DNA of 64,000 bases, taken from positions 62,001 to 126,000 of the forward strand of contig CANNZV010000936.1 in the NCBI GenBank assembly GCA_947561585.1, written 5' to 3'. Source of the stretch: Caprella mutica (lineage: Eukaryota > Arthropoda > Malacostraca > Amphipoda > Caprellidae). The position numbers and the translations under genes were made by a program. The notes under the pieces are model-generated. The model saw nothing but the letters and a program-made list of their open reading frames with translations, did no database searches and was not told where the DNA came from. This document shows positions 24,101-30,750 of this stretch, one piece after another (positions within the stretch are counted from its first letter, which is position 1; each line of letters starts with the position of its first letter).

Positions 24101-24282
24101 TCAGATTGCGGTCCTTCATGCGGAGCAGTTTTTTGGAAACCAAATTTTGTCAGATGAAGAAGTAGACCATTTTTGGAGTTGAATTCCCCATTCAATATTA
24201 CACATTCATTGTCATTGAGAGAACATAATATAAGAAACCCAAATAGGGCTAAGTAAATTCTCATGTTCATCAATGTTCAAAT
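3040..24282 (-). CDS. GPR180/TMEM145-family seven-pass membrane protein, N-terminal half (five exons; 3' end outside window)
   Basis: Five exons read leftwards: 24270-24061, 22967-22857, 22108-21939, 6821-6659 and 3123-3040. All have AG acceptors and GT donors, and the phases agree (0, 0, 2, 0, 0), giving 246 residues with no stop. Seen: a hydrophobic signal peptide at residues 1-18, one N-glycosylation sequon (NVT at 63-65), a cysteine-containing luminal domain, and the first membrane helix in exon 5. The FWYLSLVAC and LVNGKP blocks and the order signal peptide, luminal domain, membrane helices fit the Rhodopsin-like GPCR family that includes GPR180 and TMEM145; this is recognition from memory. 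These proteins are thought to act in the secretory pathway or at the cell surface, with poorly known ligands. Intron 3 is about 15.1 kb and full of transposons and arrays. An acceptor-like 'ttatttacag' at 24292-24283 suggests a 5' UTR intron. The remaining membrane helices should lie beyond base 1. Confidence 0.75.
3177..3230. repeat. Fragment of the GGGTAAGTTMCGARTTAT element family
   Basis: An end-like sequence, GGGGTAAGTTACGAGTTATG, followed by 'ggacag' and 'catttttcgaacat'. It resembles the ends at 10326, 23322-23515 and 38842. Only one end was found here. Confidence 0.4.
3461..6213. repeat. 52/54-bp tandem array, about 52 copies, intronic
   Basis: The unit starts AATTTGAGGGAATGTCTAAT and contains GTACTTTGTACTGTATGACC. 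Two length classes differ by two bases (ACTTTGTACT versus ACTTTTTGTACT or ACTTTGTGTACT). Copies are nearly identical, with recurring single changes (cccctaatt/ccccaaatt, ctgtatg/ctatatg), showing recent homogenisation. It occupies most of intron 4 of the membrane-protein gene. No long open frame exists because the unit is not a multiple of three. Confidence 0.97.
6261..6424. mobile_element. TTAA-flanked MITE (piggyBac-like), 164 bp
   Basis: TTAA lies at 6257-6260 and 6425-6428. The inverted ends share TTTCACACG-GGCG (left 'tttcacacgtggcg', right 'cgcccgtgtgaaa'). The TTAA duplications point to piggyBac-type integration, though the end sequence itself is not diagnostic. Confidence 0.6.
6430..6634. 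mobile_element. Foldback MITE, about 205 bp, almost wholly an inverted repeat
   Basis: The left arm beginning CCATTCTATACTAGCAG and the right arm ending CTGCTAGTATAGAATTGG pair over about 80 bp each, including a shared CACTGCCCAG block and a shared CATTCATTTAAC block near the centre. It abuts the previous MITE directly. RNA from it would form a long hairpin. It lies just downstream of exon 4's donor, in intron 4. Confidence 0.75.
6659..6821 (-). CDS. Exon 4 of the GPR180/TMEM145-like gene
   Basis: 163 bp between acceptor TTTCACAG and donor GTATGT. The first base completes the lysine codon left open by exon 3 (phase 2), after which the frame reads FWYLSLVAC with further cysteines and LVNGKP. 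It covers the end of the luminal domain just before the first membrane helix. Confidence 0.78.
6941..7028. mobile_element. 88-bp TTAA-flanked MITE (piggyBac-like)
   Basis: TTAA at 6937-6940 and 7029-7032 flanks inverted ends CCCGTACATGGA and TCCGTGTACGGG. It is too short to code. Confidence 0.6.
7432..8693 (+). mobile_element. piggyBac-like element, 1262 bp, defective
   Basis: TTAA at 7428-7431 and 8694-8697 flanks perfect 18-bp inverted ends CCCTAATTCACTGAACAT. TTAA duplications with CCC/GGG ends are the signature of piggyBac. Subterminal GGACCCATG-like motifs recur (7620, 8370). Only a short transposase-like N-terminal stretch remains (7927-8073), so it needs a helper transposase. Confidence 0.8.
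7927..8073 (+). pseudogene. Broken N-terminal piece of a piggyBac-type transposase
   Basis: Starting at ATG 7927, the frame reads 19 codons, meets TAG at 7984-7986, and continues in the same frame for 28 more codons to TAA. The second part is acidic and contains YDSEDD, like the acidic leader of piggyBac transposases. The catalytic domain is gone. The assignment leans on the surrounding TTAA-flanked ends. Confidence 0.45.
8908..9966. mobile_element. Element with inverted ends made of GGACATTTCGTCCA repeats
   Basis: The left end (8908-8960) and right end (9876-9966) are inverted copies of two to five tandem units of the type CGTCCACGGACATTTCGTCC. The right arm has more units than the left. 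The interior is AT-rich and noncoding. Such minisatellite ends are typical of foldback-type elements; the superfamily is unknown to me. Confidence 0.6.
10326..10465. repeat. Copy of the GGGTAAGTTCCGAATTAT family
   Basis: TAGGGTAAGTTCCGAATTAT followed by GGACGGTTACACAT, with an inner reverse piece GGAACCGTCC near 10441. It shares its start with 38842 and, less closely, with 3177 and 23322-23515. A TA dinucleotide precedes the end, which suits a Tc1/mariner-type element. Confidence 0.45.
10815..11001. repeat. 21-bp tandem array, about 9 copies
   Basis: Unit ATTCACCAAATGGTACAAATC with G/A and TGG/AGG variants. The 21-bp period keeps a heptapeptide frame open on both strands (IHQMVQI on plus, LYHLVNN on minus). 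This follows from the period and is not evidence for a gene. Confidence 0.95.
11155..11878. repeat. 29-bp tandem array, about 24 copies, ending in a C tract
   Basis: Unit ACCAGAAATGAAGCTAGTAA plus AGATAACGG. Variants (gataac/gacaac, gggcc/ggacc) recur in blocks, suggesting multi-unit duplication. The array stops at a run of about 13 C residues (11866-11878). There are no unique spacers, so it is not a CRISPR array. Confidence 0.95.
12227..12325. repeat. Partial duplicate of sequence around exon 2 of the membrane-protein gene
   Basis: 12276-12325 closely matches 22826-22875, which spans the end of exon 2 and its donor (shared 'cttggtagcataataa' and 'tagcatatt.acctcaaaca'). The preceding 12227-12260 matches 22487-22525. 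In the original these two blocks are about 330 bp apart. It is a rearranged copy sitting in intron 3 of the same gene. Confidence 0.6.
12443..12670 (+). pseudogene. Mariner/IS630-type transposase fragment
   Basis: The 75-codon frame contains WCSISSSRVYGPYFF and then TVTPTYIEML. This is the arrangement 'W.(10)GPYFF..(n)..TV...Y..ML' seen around the second catalytic aspartate region of a common arthropod mariner-type transposase. The rest of the enzyme is missing or scrambled, and a hAT element is inserted 23 bp downstream. It is not functional. Confidence 0.55.
12694..15340. mobile_element. hAT-superfamily element, 2647 bp, with perfect 8-bp target duplication
   Basis: The ends are CAGAGCTGGGCG and CGCCCAGCTCTG. 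CCCACATC is duplicated exactly at 12686-12693 and 15341-15348. An 8-bp duplication with CAG/CTG ends is diagnostic of hAT. The subterminal regions are packed with GTCCGAAC/GTTCGGAC motifs on both sides, likely transposase-binding sites. No intact transposase frame was found. 13030-13400 within it is related, in inverse orientation, to parts of 25400-26370. Confidence 0.85.
15703..17498. repeat. 28-bp tandem array, about 64 copies
   Basis: Unit ATATGAAAGAGTACACATGT plus GCTCTAAT. The core GAGTACACATGTGCTC is nearly self-complementary and carries CACATGTG, an E-box palindrome, in every unit. One block variant (GAGCACACATGTGCTC) recurs. The array begins exactly at the right end of the mariner-like element. 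Confidence 0.97.
17731..18243 (-). mobile_element. P-superfamily-like MITE carrying a THAP gene start, copy 1
   Basis: 513 bp flanked by a perfect 7-bp duplication CTATATA (17724-17730 and 18244-18250). The terminal repeats start CACAGTACA; subterminal CTGTGACGTCA blocks are also inverted. On the minus strand an ATG in AAGATGGCGGCC opens a frame that reads KICYYFGCKKT, and after one frameshift DWIIACGN and CCSH. This matches a THAP zinc finger (C-X4-C, W, C-X2-H), the DNA-binding domain of P-element transposases. Copy 2 at 50452 has the same frameshift. Confidence 0.75.
18251..19174. other. Intronic stretch with no recognised feature
   Basis: AT-rich sequence in intron 3. An 86-codon open frame near 18834 has no domain or codon signal that I recognise and was not called. 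Confidence 0.4.
19175..19395 (+). repeat. Dispersed repeat, copy 2 of 3
   Basis: Shares CGCATACCTCCACCGCC, 'ggacaatgaccaa', 'tttttgagttat' and 'gcaaaggtaat' with the copies at 2745 and 56200. It is diverged and noncoding. Confidence 0.5.
19556..20133. repeat. 23-bp tandem array, about 25 copies
   Basis: Unit ACTTGTACAAGTTATACTAG plus TGT. It holds a 12-bp perfect palindrome ACTTGTACAAGT and, across units with ACTAGTGT, part of a second. It joins without a break to the 19-bp array that follows. Confidence 0.97.
20134..20975. repeat. 19-bp tandem array, about 44 copies
   Basis: Unit ACTTGCATTACACTAGTGT, with CATT/TATT and CACTAG/CATTAG variants. It contains the palindrome ACACTAGTGT. The unit equals the preceding 23-bp unit with its middle replaced and shortened, so one array probably arose from the other. 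Confidence 0.97.
21353..21386. repeat. Near-perfect 34-bp palindrome
   Basis: The arm ATAGTTTTCTATGATT (21353-21368) and its exact complement (21371-21386) are separated by two bases. It may be the remnant of a small inverted-repeat element; related 'cttttctatgatt' occurs near 39614. Confidence 0.7.
21939..22108 (-). CDS. Exon 3 of the GPR180/TMEM145-like gene
   Basis: 170 bp between acceptor TTTCAATGCAG and donor GTAAGT. The frame gives an acidic, cysteine-bearing stretch with HVPCPKDGLCLDEDD, then QLTYAIQNVNNP, ending in phase 2. It corresponds to the middle of the luminal domain. The following intron is ~15.1 kb. Confidence 0.78.
22310..22525 (+). repeat. Dispersed repeat family, main copy
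   Basis: Blocks of this stretch recur at 12227-12260, at 52195-52320 on the opposite strand (shared 'gacaatgctcatggatgcag'), and at 53905-54060 (shared 'ggaagaggaaaatga'). The identity of the family is unknown; no long frame is open. Confidence 0.5.
22857..22967 (-). CDS. Exon 2 of the GPR180/TMEM145-like gene
   Basis: 37 codons between acceptor TTTATTTTCAG and donor GTTAAT, phase 0 on both sides. It encodes a beta-like stretch (GQELVLVLLPRQLFFSFY) and an acidic tail with VTCSKMFE. The donor is weaker than consensus. Its 3' end is partly duplicated at 12276-12325. Confidence 0.7.
23322..23515. mobile_element. 194-bp MITE of the GGGTAAGTT family
   Basis: Left end GGGGAAAGTTTGAG followed by GGACGGTACC; right end is the inverse, GGTTCATC... 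mirrored as GATGAACCGTC ... CGTAACTTACCCC. The outer inverted repeat pairs over about 40 bp with mismatches. It lies in intron 1 of the membrane-protein gene. Confidence 0.55.
24061..24270 (-). CDS. Exon 1 of the GPR180/TMEM145-like gene (signal peptide)
   Basis: 70 codons from ATG at 24270 to donor GTCAGT. Residues 3-18 (MRIYLALFGFLILCSL) form a signal peptide, then a small domain with LNGEFNS and LTKFGF and a sequon NVT. The in-frame codon just upstream is TTG, so the ATG at 24270 is the first AUG in this frame; a second lies two codons later. Confidence 0.75.
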
Positions 24283-24387
24283 CTGTAAATAATAATAATC
24301 TCAAATAGCTACTGGCCAAAATATGACTTATTATCAGAAATGCAAAATCTGCTTCATTGTCCTTCAAGATCAATCTAATTGCTTTAA

Positions 24388-25259
24388 GGAGACCGCCCCC
24401 GAAGAAATCTCAAAATTTTATCTTTTATTTTTTATTGTGTAAATAGTTGCTTTATAACCTTCTTATAGTGTGTGCAAAATACCAGACGTATCGTATAACT
24501 CTAACCCCGCTGGGGAGAGGGAGAAAGGGAAAAGTGGGAAGGGGGGTAGGGAGTCAATATGTACTCTAAAAACCATCTCTCAGCCAATTATAATTCGTAA
24601 TAATTAATTATCTCGCTATATCTGGTATCTAACCTACCACTATAACACGCCCACACCAATGAATGCAAAGAAAGATTGCTCAGTTAGCCCCAAACCTTCG
24701 AAGCGGATGGATGCTGCCTGTCAGATCATCAAACTTTGAAAGGAAATTCTTACTAATTCTGAGATCTACAAATCTTGTAATTCAAACCTAGGCTCCTGTT
24801 TTTTGGTTGAAGCTAGAGCATTGCGGTTTTTTGCATTCGATACTCCATAATGATATCTACAATATGATTTTTTACTATTTTTGATTTTCGAATTTGTTGT
24901 AGAAAATTTTTTCCGACAAAATTTTTTTTCAAAATTTTTGTTTTACTTTTTATGAAAAAGTCTAAATTTAGAAAACCCATTCGAAAATTAAAAATCGAAG
25001 AAAACAATGTAGTAGATATTAGTATGGAAAATCGAATGCAAAAAACCGCAATGCTCTAGCTTCAACCAAAAAAACAGACGTAGGGTTTTTGAAAATGGTT
25101 CGAAATTTTTTCGAAATTCGAATAACTCGTTTTCCATGGGTCTAATCGAAAAAATGTCATGAACAAAAACGATAGGGAATTCAATTTTATATATATATAC
25201 AAAGTTTTAGAACCAAAACTTCAATAATAATTTTTTTTCAAAATTTTGGGGGCGGTCCC
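24388..25259. mobile_element. 872-bp TTAA-flanked element
   Basis: TTAA at 24384-24387 and 25260-25263 flanks inverted ends GGAGACCGCCCCC and GGGGGCGGTCCC, followed by CAAAATTTT blocks on both sides. A second inverted repeat lies inside (24797-24840 with 25030-25080, shared GCATTGCGGTTTTTTGCATT). No coding frame. It sits just upstream of exon 1. Confidence 0.6.
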
Positions 25260-25399
25260 TTAACCCTAATGAGTTTGAAATATGTGTTTAAGCACACATT
25301 TTAAAAATCACTTTATATCTTTCAAGTAATCCCATTAAATTTATCGGCCTTTCTTGACTTTGTTTCTACAGAAATACCAAACATATTTTTGTATTTAAA

Positions 25400-26370
25400 A
25401 GTTCAAAAATATTTACGTATCGGCGTAAATCACATAAATTATGCAACTAATTGTATTATGGCGACGTGTGGCAATGTGAGGTTATGTACAGCTCAGGACT
25501 ACGGCCAGCTGTGGTTGGCTGACCACTCAACGTCAATGTCTCATCAACCTTGGTCAGGGTAGGTGCTGCACGTGTTCCCGCTCCAAGGTACTATCGGACG
25601 AAGATATAAATAACATTTTGTTCGAAGACACGATTGGAAATGAAAATTTATCAGATTGGAATGTATTTTATTTTGTTGTTCTAGTCTATCACTTTAGTCT
25701 CATAAATATAAAAAAATGAGTATGCTGCATATTTGCATGTAGAATAATTAGCTATTGCATGTATTATAGCTACCTACTTATAGTACCAATGTTATTGATT
25801 CATCATTATAATGGGTTGAATTATGCCAAAGTAGTCCTTTTTATTATTTGTGTAATTTATTTACTGACATATAAAAATAAAATACAAATGTTTTGTTCAA
25901 TATACACTGAATTAAAAGAAAAATTGTTTTTATTTCAATCATCAAAATATTCATATGAAATATATAGTTCATTAGATATACCTAGGTACTATAAATGAAA
26001 CTAAGTTCTAGGTACAATCTAATAAGAAAAATATAAGAAATCTAACGTCCATGTAAATATTCAACGTAGCTAATGATAATCATAGACATAGAGAAAATAA
26101 TATAGCTTAGTACCCGCTAAACACATCAGTCCGTACGTTTTAATGGAGAAAACAGACACATACTCTCTCTTCAAGCCAATCAGAGCTCGCCCTCTCGGTT
26201 GCCTATGTCTTATATACCTATGTATTTATTTCTCCTTATATGTTAAATATTTTTACTTGAAATTTGGTACACATTAGTTTAGTATACCTATATACTAACA
26301 ACATGTAAAAAATACAGTACCATAGGTTTATAAATAAGACATGTGTTTTTTAACACACAGTCAAACTCTC
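25400..26370 (-). repeat. Rearranged copy of part of the hAT-region sequence
   Basis: 25410-25490 matches 13315-13390 in inverse orientation (shared ACGTATCGGCGTAAATC), and 26190-26365 matches 13035-13200 in inverse orientation. About 700 bp between the two blocks has no counterpart in the first copy. The 79-codon frame near 25759 inside this gap is not recognised. Confidence 0.5.
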
Positions 26371-26387
26371 CCGTAGTTTTTGAGATA

Positions 26388-26600
26388 ATAATATTCTAGC
26401 AAAGTCAGTGGATTTTTAGCTATTTATTCTTATGTTACCATTAATTTTTGGTGGATAAATTGGGAAAATGTTTGTGGATCAGTCAAATTACTGGAAATTG
26501 TTGGTGGATTTTTTCAGCTTTTTGAAAAAGTCAGTGGGATTTTATGCACCAAATACAGACTGGAATAGTCCTACCCTTCTATGCCATTCGGTAGATAGTC
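26388..26600. repeat. Single arm of the AATATTCTNGCAAAGTCAGT foldback family
   Basis: Closely similar to the left arm at 35301-35480, through TCAGTGGATTTTT, 'ttaccattaattttt' and 'aaaaagtcagtggga'. A further terminus-like piece (aatattctagcaatgtcggt) follows near 26681. Confidence 0.55.
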
Positions 26601-26699
26601 GCCAGACTGTATTAGTGTATTTCAAGATAAATTCCACCGACTTATCAGTGGAATTTTTCCACTTTTGAAGGCTTGAAAAGAATATTCTAGCAATGTCGG

Positions 26700-27289
26700 T
26701 GTATTTTAACTAGAGATGCACCGATACTCTTAGTATCATTTAAAGAATCTGAAAGTATCTATGTTTATATGAGTATCTGGCAATTGGTATCAGATCCCCA
26801 AAAAAGTTTAAATATTACCGATATTTAATTTACATAGCATATATAGGTATTAGTTTTCAATTGTACACTAATTGCATATACCTATGTTCATCCGATATAC
26901 GATTGGGAGATACCTATCAAGATACAATTTAAATAATACTTCATTGTAAATCAGGTAGTCTTTCTATTCATTTATAGTTTCATTATGATATCATTTCAAT
27001 AAAAATTTATTCCCCAACTCATATATGCGATCTCAAATAAGTTCTTTCACTATAATAGAAGAGTACGTTTATAATTATTTCATTTGTATATGTTAGCTAA
27101 TACATTTCTACAGATCGGGCAATTGAGTTGAACAATTTTTTACCTTCATGATATTAATTTTTTTTAAACATCTTCAATTATAATACTCTAATTATTACAG
27201 GTCAACCTTAAAAGAATTCAGATTATGAAATATTGGTATTACCTACATAAATTTAAATGAGTTTCTATATAGCTTTGGACTATATAATC
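26700..27289. other. AT-rich stretch with a hAT-MITE-like start
   Basis: GAGATGCACCGATAC at 26704-26718 resembles the start of a common hAT-derived MITE and is followed by GTATC/GATAC repeats. No matching right end was found. The rest holds nothing recognisable. Confidence 0.3.
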
Positions 27290-27461
27290 CAAACAAAATA
27301 ATCCATATCATTCTAACGCGCAATAATCGACAGATGTTTTCTCTATTAAACGTAACAATTAGATGCATAAACTAACAGAATCCATATTCAAACGCGCAAC
27401 AATCAGCTCATGGCTTCTCTATTAAATGTAAAAATTAGATGCATAAACTAATAAAACCCAT
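27290..27461. repeat. ~79-bp tandem repeat, left part, split by the LTR element
   Basis: Two to three diverged units with AACGCGCAACAATC, 'tttctctattaaatgta' and GATGCATAAACTAA. The array continues at 30313 and again near 30530-30740, so the LTR element landed inside it. Confidence 0.75.
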
Positions 27462-27942
27462 TGTTAGGGGATGACTACCTATTAAAATAGCATTGTTAAA
27501 ATATAAATAGCATAAAATATAAATCTGAAAGGGAAGAATTGTTAAGTATAGTTTACTTCATAGGAAGAATCAATTGTCAGAGTCAGTCTTGGTCTGAATG
27601 TGCTGCAGTGTAGACCTTAATTTGTATGCCTCTAATAAACCTTAATTTGTGCTCTTGATAATAGTTGTTATGGTGTTTTTGCAGAAACAAAGATATGTAA
27701 AGTTATGGTAGCTACAATTAAGTGAGTTTGAAATGAATTGTTGATCAAGTCTAGGATCATCATAACCAGGGTAAGATACACCTTTCTATGTGTGATTCAT
27801 ATATGTAAATAATAGGATGCATTTATTTAAGTAGTTTATTTTGTTATTACAGCCTGGTTATTGTCTGAAGTAAACTCATGAAAAATCTGCCATCTTTATT
27901 TACCAAGAAATAGATGTTTGGGGATCACGGCCTCCCCCAACA
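27462..27942 (+). repeat. 5' LTR
   Basis: TGTT...AACA borders. It holds a candidate 72-bp intron, donor GTAAGA at 27781 and acceptor TTTTGTTATTACAG ending at 27852. AATAAA-like signals occur inside ('ctaataaacc'). Confidence 0.9.
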
Positions 27943-27947
27943 TTAAA

Positions 27948-27960
27948 TGGTGCCGTGACT
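27948..27960 (+). promoter_or_regulatory. Primer binding site
   Basis: TGGTGCCGTGACT begins with TGG, complementary to a tRNA CCA tail, five bases after the LTR end, as in BEL/Pao and Gypsy elements. The primer tRNA was not determined. Confidence 0.6.
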
Positions 27961-28160
27961 AAAAACGAATACTTCAAGAGTCACAAGAACTATTCTTATC
28001 CAGACATTGAGACACACAAGAGGAGAACTATGAAGAAATTCAGGAACATGGGATTTCTAAAAGATGGTATCCAGTGATTTTTGAGAAAGAAGAGGATCAA
28101 TTAGTGCAGTAATAAGCAGGAATTCTGATGTAAAAAAAAAAATAAAAGGGAAGTGGTTTA

Positions 28161-29252
28161 ATGTTAAAAAGTTATGAAATGGAGGCAAGAGAAGAATTCA
28201 ATAGGGCTCGTATAGAAGTGGGAGAGTCCAAGAAGAGATATACTGCCAGGTTATTAGATTTGTTCATGGAGGCATATCCATCAAAAGATTACATGACTAG
28301 TAAAACTTTGTTGAACAAATATAAGAAAAGTGTAGATAAAGAGTACAGGGAATTTCTACAAAACTGGCTTATAACTAAAGCTATTGAAGATGAAGAAGTT
28401 GATTGGAAGATGATCATGAAATTTGCCAAAATTTATGATGAGCTTCACAGAAATAGACCTAATAAGCAGAAACATAGTGATTTTCAATGGATTCATACTA
28501 TGTGTGAATTTTGTGGTCAATCGGGTCATGATATAAAAGCCTGTTTAAGAAAAAGAGAAGAAAAAATTAAACGGAGGGAAGATGAGAGACTGAAGAAACT
28601 GGAAGATGAGAGACTGAAGAAACTGGAAGATGAGAGACTGAAGAAACTGGAAGATGAGAGACTGAAGAAACTGGAAGATGAAAAGCTGAAGAAACTAGAA
28701 GATGAAAAGCTGAAGAAACTGGAAGATGAAAAGCTGAAGAAACTGGAAGATGAAAAGCTGAAGAAACTGGAAGATGAAAAGCTGAAAAAACTGGAAGATG
28801 AAAAGCTGAAGAAACTGGAAGATGAAAAGCTGAAGAAACTGGAAGATGAAAAGCTGAAGAAACTGGAAGATGAAAAGCTGAAGAAACTGGAAGATGAAAA
28901 GCTGAAGAAACTGGAAGATGAAAAGCTGAAGAAACTGGAAGATGAAAAGCTGAAGAAACTGGAAGATGAAAAGCTGAAGAAACTGGAAGATGTAAAGCTG
29001 AAGAAACAAGAAATAGAGAAATCTAAGACAGTACCCAAAATTGTGGAAATTTCATTAAAGATGGAAATTGGTACAATAATGAAACTGGAAGTTGCTAAAA
29101 ACTGTAAGATTGAAGTGTTGAGTTTGGTAATTTGTGAGAATGAATGGGTTGATTGGTTTAAGAATTGGCTAATTAGTAGTAGCTATGGATTATTTAAGTT
29201 TAATAGATTTGTTGAGATAAGTAAAGATTATAAGAAGAGGAAAAAAAAGTAG
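28161..29252 (+). CDS. Gag-like protein with CCHC zinc knuckle and expanded charged-helix repeat, 363 aa
   Basis: Residues 1-110 resemble the C-terminal part of a retrotransposon capsid (KRYTARLLDLFMEAYPSKDY, then DKEYREFLQNWL). A zinc knuckle C115-X2-C118-X4-H123-X4-C128 follows, as in nucleocapsid domains that bind RNA. Residues 141-284 are 18 tandem octapeptides, four DERLKKLE, thirteen DEKLKKLE and one degenerate. This highly charged E/K pattern is predicted to form a long stable single alpha helix or coiled coil. The last ~79 residues are basic and unrecognised. An in-frame TAA lies at 28143 and there is an A11-like run at 28133, so the usual Gag N-terminus may have been lost by frameshift or deletion. 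No protease or reverse transcriptase follows. Confidence 0.8.
   Translation: MLKSYEMEAREEFNRARIEVGESKKRYTARLLDLFMEAYPSKDYMTSKTLLNKYKKSVDKEYREFLQNWLITKAIEDEEVDWKMIMKFAKIYDELHRNRPNKQKHSDFQWIHTMCEFCGQSGHDIKACLRKREEKIKRREDERLKKLEDERLKKLEDERLKKLEDERLKKLEDEKLKKLEDEKLKKLEDEKLKKLEDEKLKKLEDEKLKKLEDEKLKKLEDEKLKKLEDEKLKKLEDEKLKKLEDEKLKKLEDEKLKKLEDEKLKKLEDEKLKKLEDVKLKKQEIEKSKTVPKIVEISLKMEIGTIMKLEVAKNCKIEVLSLVICENEWVDWFKNWLISSSYGLFKFNRFVEISKDYKKRKKK
28581..29012 (+). repeat. 24-bp coding tandem repeat, 18 copies, within gag
   Basis: Unit GATGAAAAGCTGAAGAAACT plus GGAA. Units are almost identical (one tta-free A/G change here and there), so the expansion is recent, and the period keeps the gag frame. The four leftmost units carry GAGAGA instead of GAAAAG. 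Confidence 0.97.
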
Positions 29253-29832
29253 ACTGCTTCCTTTGAAATGGCTGATATTGGATTAAGATTTAAGTAATGA
29301 ATTGAATTTGTAAATAACTTTTAAATATGTTGAGATTGAAAAAAAAAATGCTTGAAAAAAAAATTATAAACTTCTAAATTGATAAAAAAAAGTTGGTATG
29401 AATGTGGGAAGTATTGATTTGAGAGTTGGTAGCTACTTATTTTTTCTATGAAACTGTTAAATTTAAATTAACTGATTTTCTTTATTCTGCGGGTTTCATG
29501 CTTGGAGTCATCGCATGATTGAACTTGTCTGGAGAAGCGATAGCACCCATAAGCAACTTGGAGTCTCCAATTTGATGAAGTGCAGAGCTAATCTTGCCAT
29601 TTATTGAGAAGATATTTGGAGATGATGCTACCTGAGAAAGCTGGTTAGGCCATGAAGAGGATGGCAAGATGTATGGGAGGATATTGTCTTATTGTTAGGG
29701 TCATTTTTAAAATTTGTATTTCTTTTGTAAATAACTTTGTATGTTCAATAAAAAAATTCGTGAAATTATACTTAGTTGGTATATTATAAAATTTATTAGT
29801 TTTTCCTAGAGTAAAAACTAGGAGGGGAGGTA
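29253..29832. other. Non-gag internal region of the LTR element, ending in the purine tract
   Basis: No pol-like frame. A 61-codon antisense frame at 29667-29482 is open but not recognised. The polypurine tract AGGAGGGGAGG is at 29820-29830, directly before the 3' LTR. Confidence 0.6.
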
Positions 29833-30312
29833 TGTTAGGGGATGACTACCTATTAAAATAGCATTGTTAAAATATAAATAGCATAAAATATAAATCTGAA
29901 AGGGAAGAATTGTTAAGTATAGTTTACTTCATAGGAAGAATCAATTGTCAGAGTCAGTCTTGGTCTGAATGTGCTGCAGTGTAGACCTTAATTTGTATGC
30001 CTCTAATAAACCTTAATTTGTGCTCTTGATAATAGTTGTTATGGTGTTTTTGCAGAAACAAAGATATGTAAAGTTATGGTAGCTACAATTAAGTGAGTTT
30101 GAAATGAATTGTTGATCAAGTCTAGGATCATCATAACCAGGGTAAGATACACCTTTCTATGTGTGATTCATATATGTAAATAATAGGATGCATTTATTTA
30201 AGTAGTTTATTTTGTTATTACAGCCTGGTTATTGTCTGAAGTAAACTCATGAAAAATCTGCCATCTTTATTTACCAAGAAATAGATGTTTGGGGATCACG
30301 GCCTCCCCAACA
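29833..30312 (+). repeat. 3' LTR
   Basis: Identical to the 5' LTR as far as I can read, except for one fewer C near the 3' end. Confidence 0.9.
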
Positions 30313-30750
30313 CCATATCATTCTAACGCGCAACAATCCCAGTCTGCAGAAACTGGTAAAGTGTTTGTATAGATATCTTATTCTGTTTGAAGCAACTGCT
30401 AGTAAAATTAATGTAAATATAGGGATTAATTCAGAAGAGTTTGTAGCAAATTGATGTAAATAAGCCTACCTTTAAGAGTAAATTCAAAATTGTTCGGAGA
30501 ATATCCCAAATATCTCCCATATTTTGCAGACTGGCAACAATCGACTGATATTTTCTCTATTAAATGTAAAAATTAGATGCATAAACTAACAAAACCCATA
30601 TCATTCAAACGCGCAACAATCAACTGATGGTTTCTCTATTAAATGTAAAAATTACGATGCATAAACTAACAAAATTCATATAATTGAAACGCACAACAAT
30701 TGACTGATGGTTTCTCTATTAAATGTAACAATTAGATGCATAGCAATCGG
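30313..30750. repeat. ~79-bp tandem repeat, right part
   Basis: About three further units with AACGCGCAACAATC and GATGCATAAACTAACAAAA, interrupted by ~190 bp of other sequence (30345-30525). Confidence 0.7.

Larger units (their letters stand above)
27462..30312 (+). mobile_element. Young non-autonomous LTR retrotransposon (Gag only), 2.85 kb
   Basis: Two direct LTRs of 481 and 480 bp enclose 1890 bp. CCAT flanks both sides (27458-27461, 30313-30316). The LTRs start TGTTAGGGG and end CCCCAACA. I can see only one difference between them (five versus four C before AACA), so insertion is recent. A primer-binding-site-like TGGTGCCGTGACT follows the 5' LTR by five bases and a purine tract AGGAGGGGAGG precedes the 3' LTR. 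The only sizeable frame is a Gag-like protein; protease, reverse transcriptase and integrase are absent. It must be mobilised by a relative. Confidence 0.9.

Noticed and set aside
28526..29038. 170-codon minus-strand frame rich in Ser/Phe and 104-codon Leu/Phe/Gln frame
   Set aside because: Both are antisense readings of the 24-bp gag repeat.
29482..29667. 61-codon minus-strand frame inside the LTR element
   Set aside because: Its sequence looks less random than most, but I recognise no family and it is antisense to the element.
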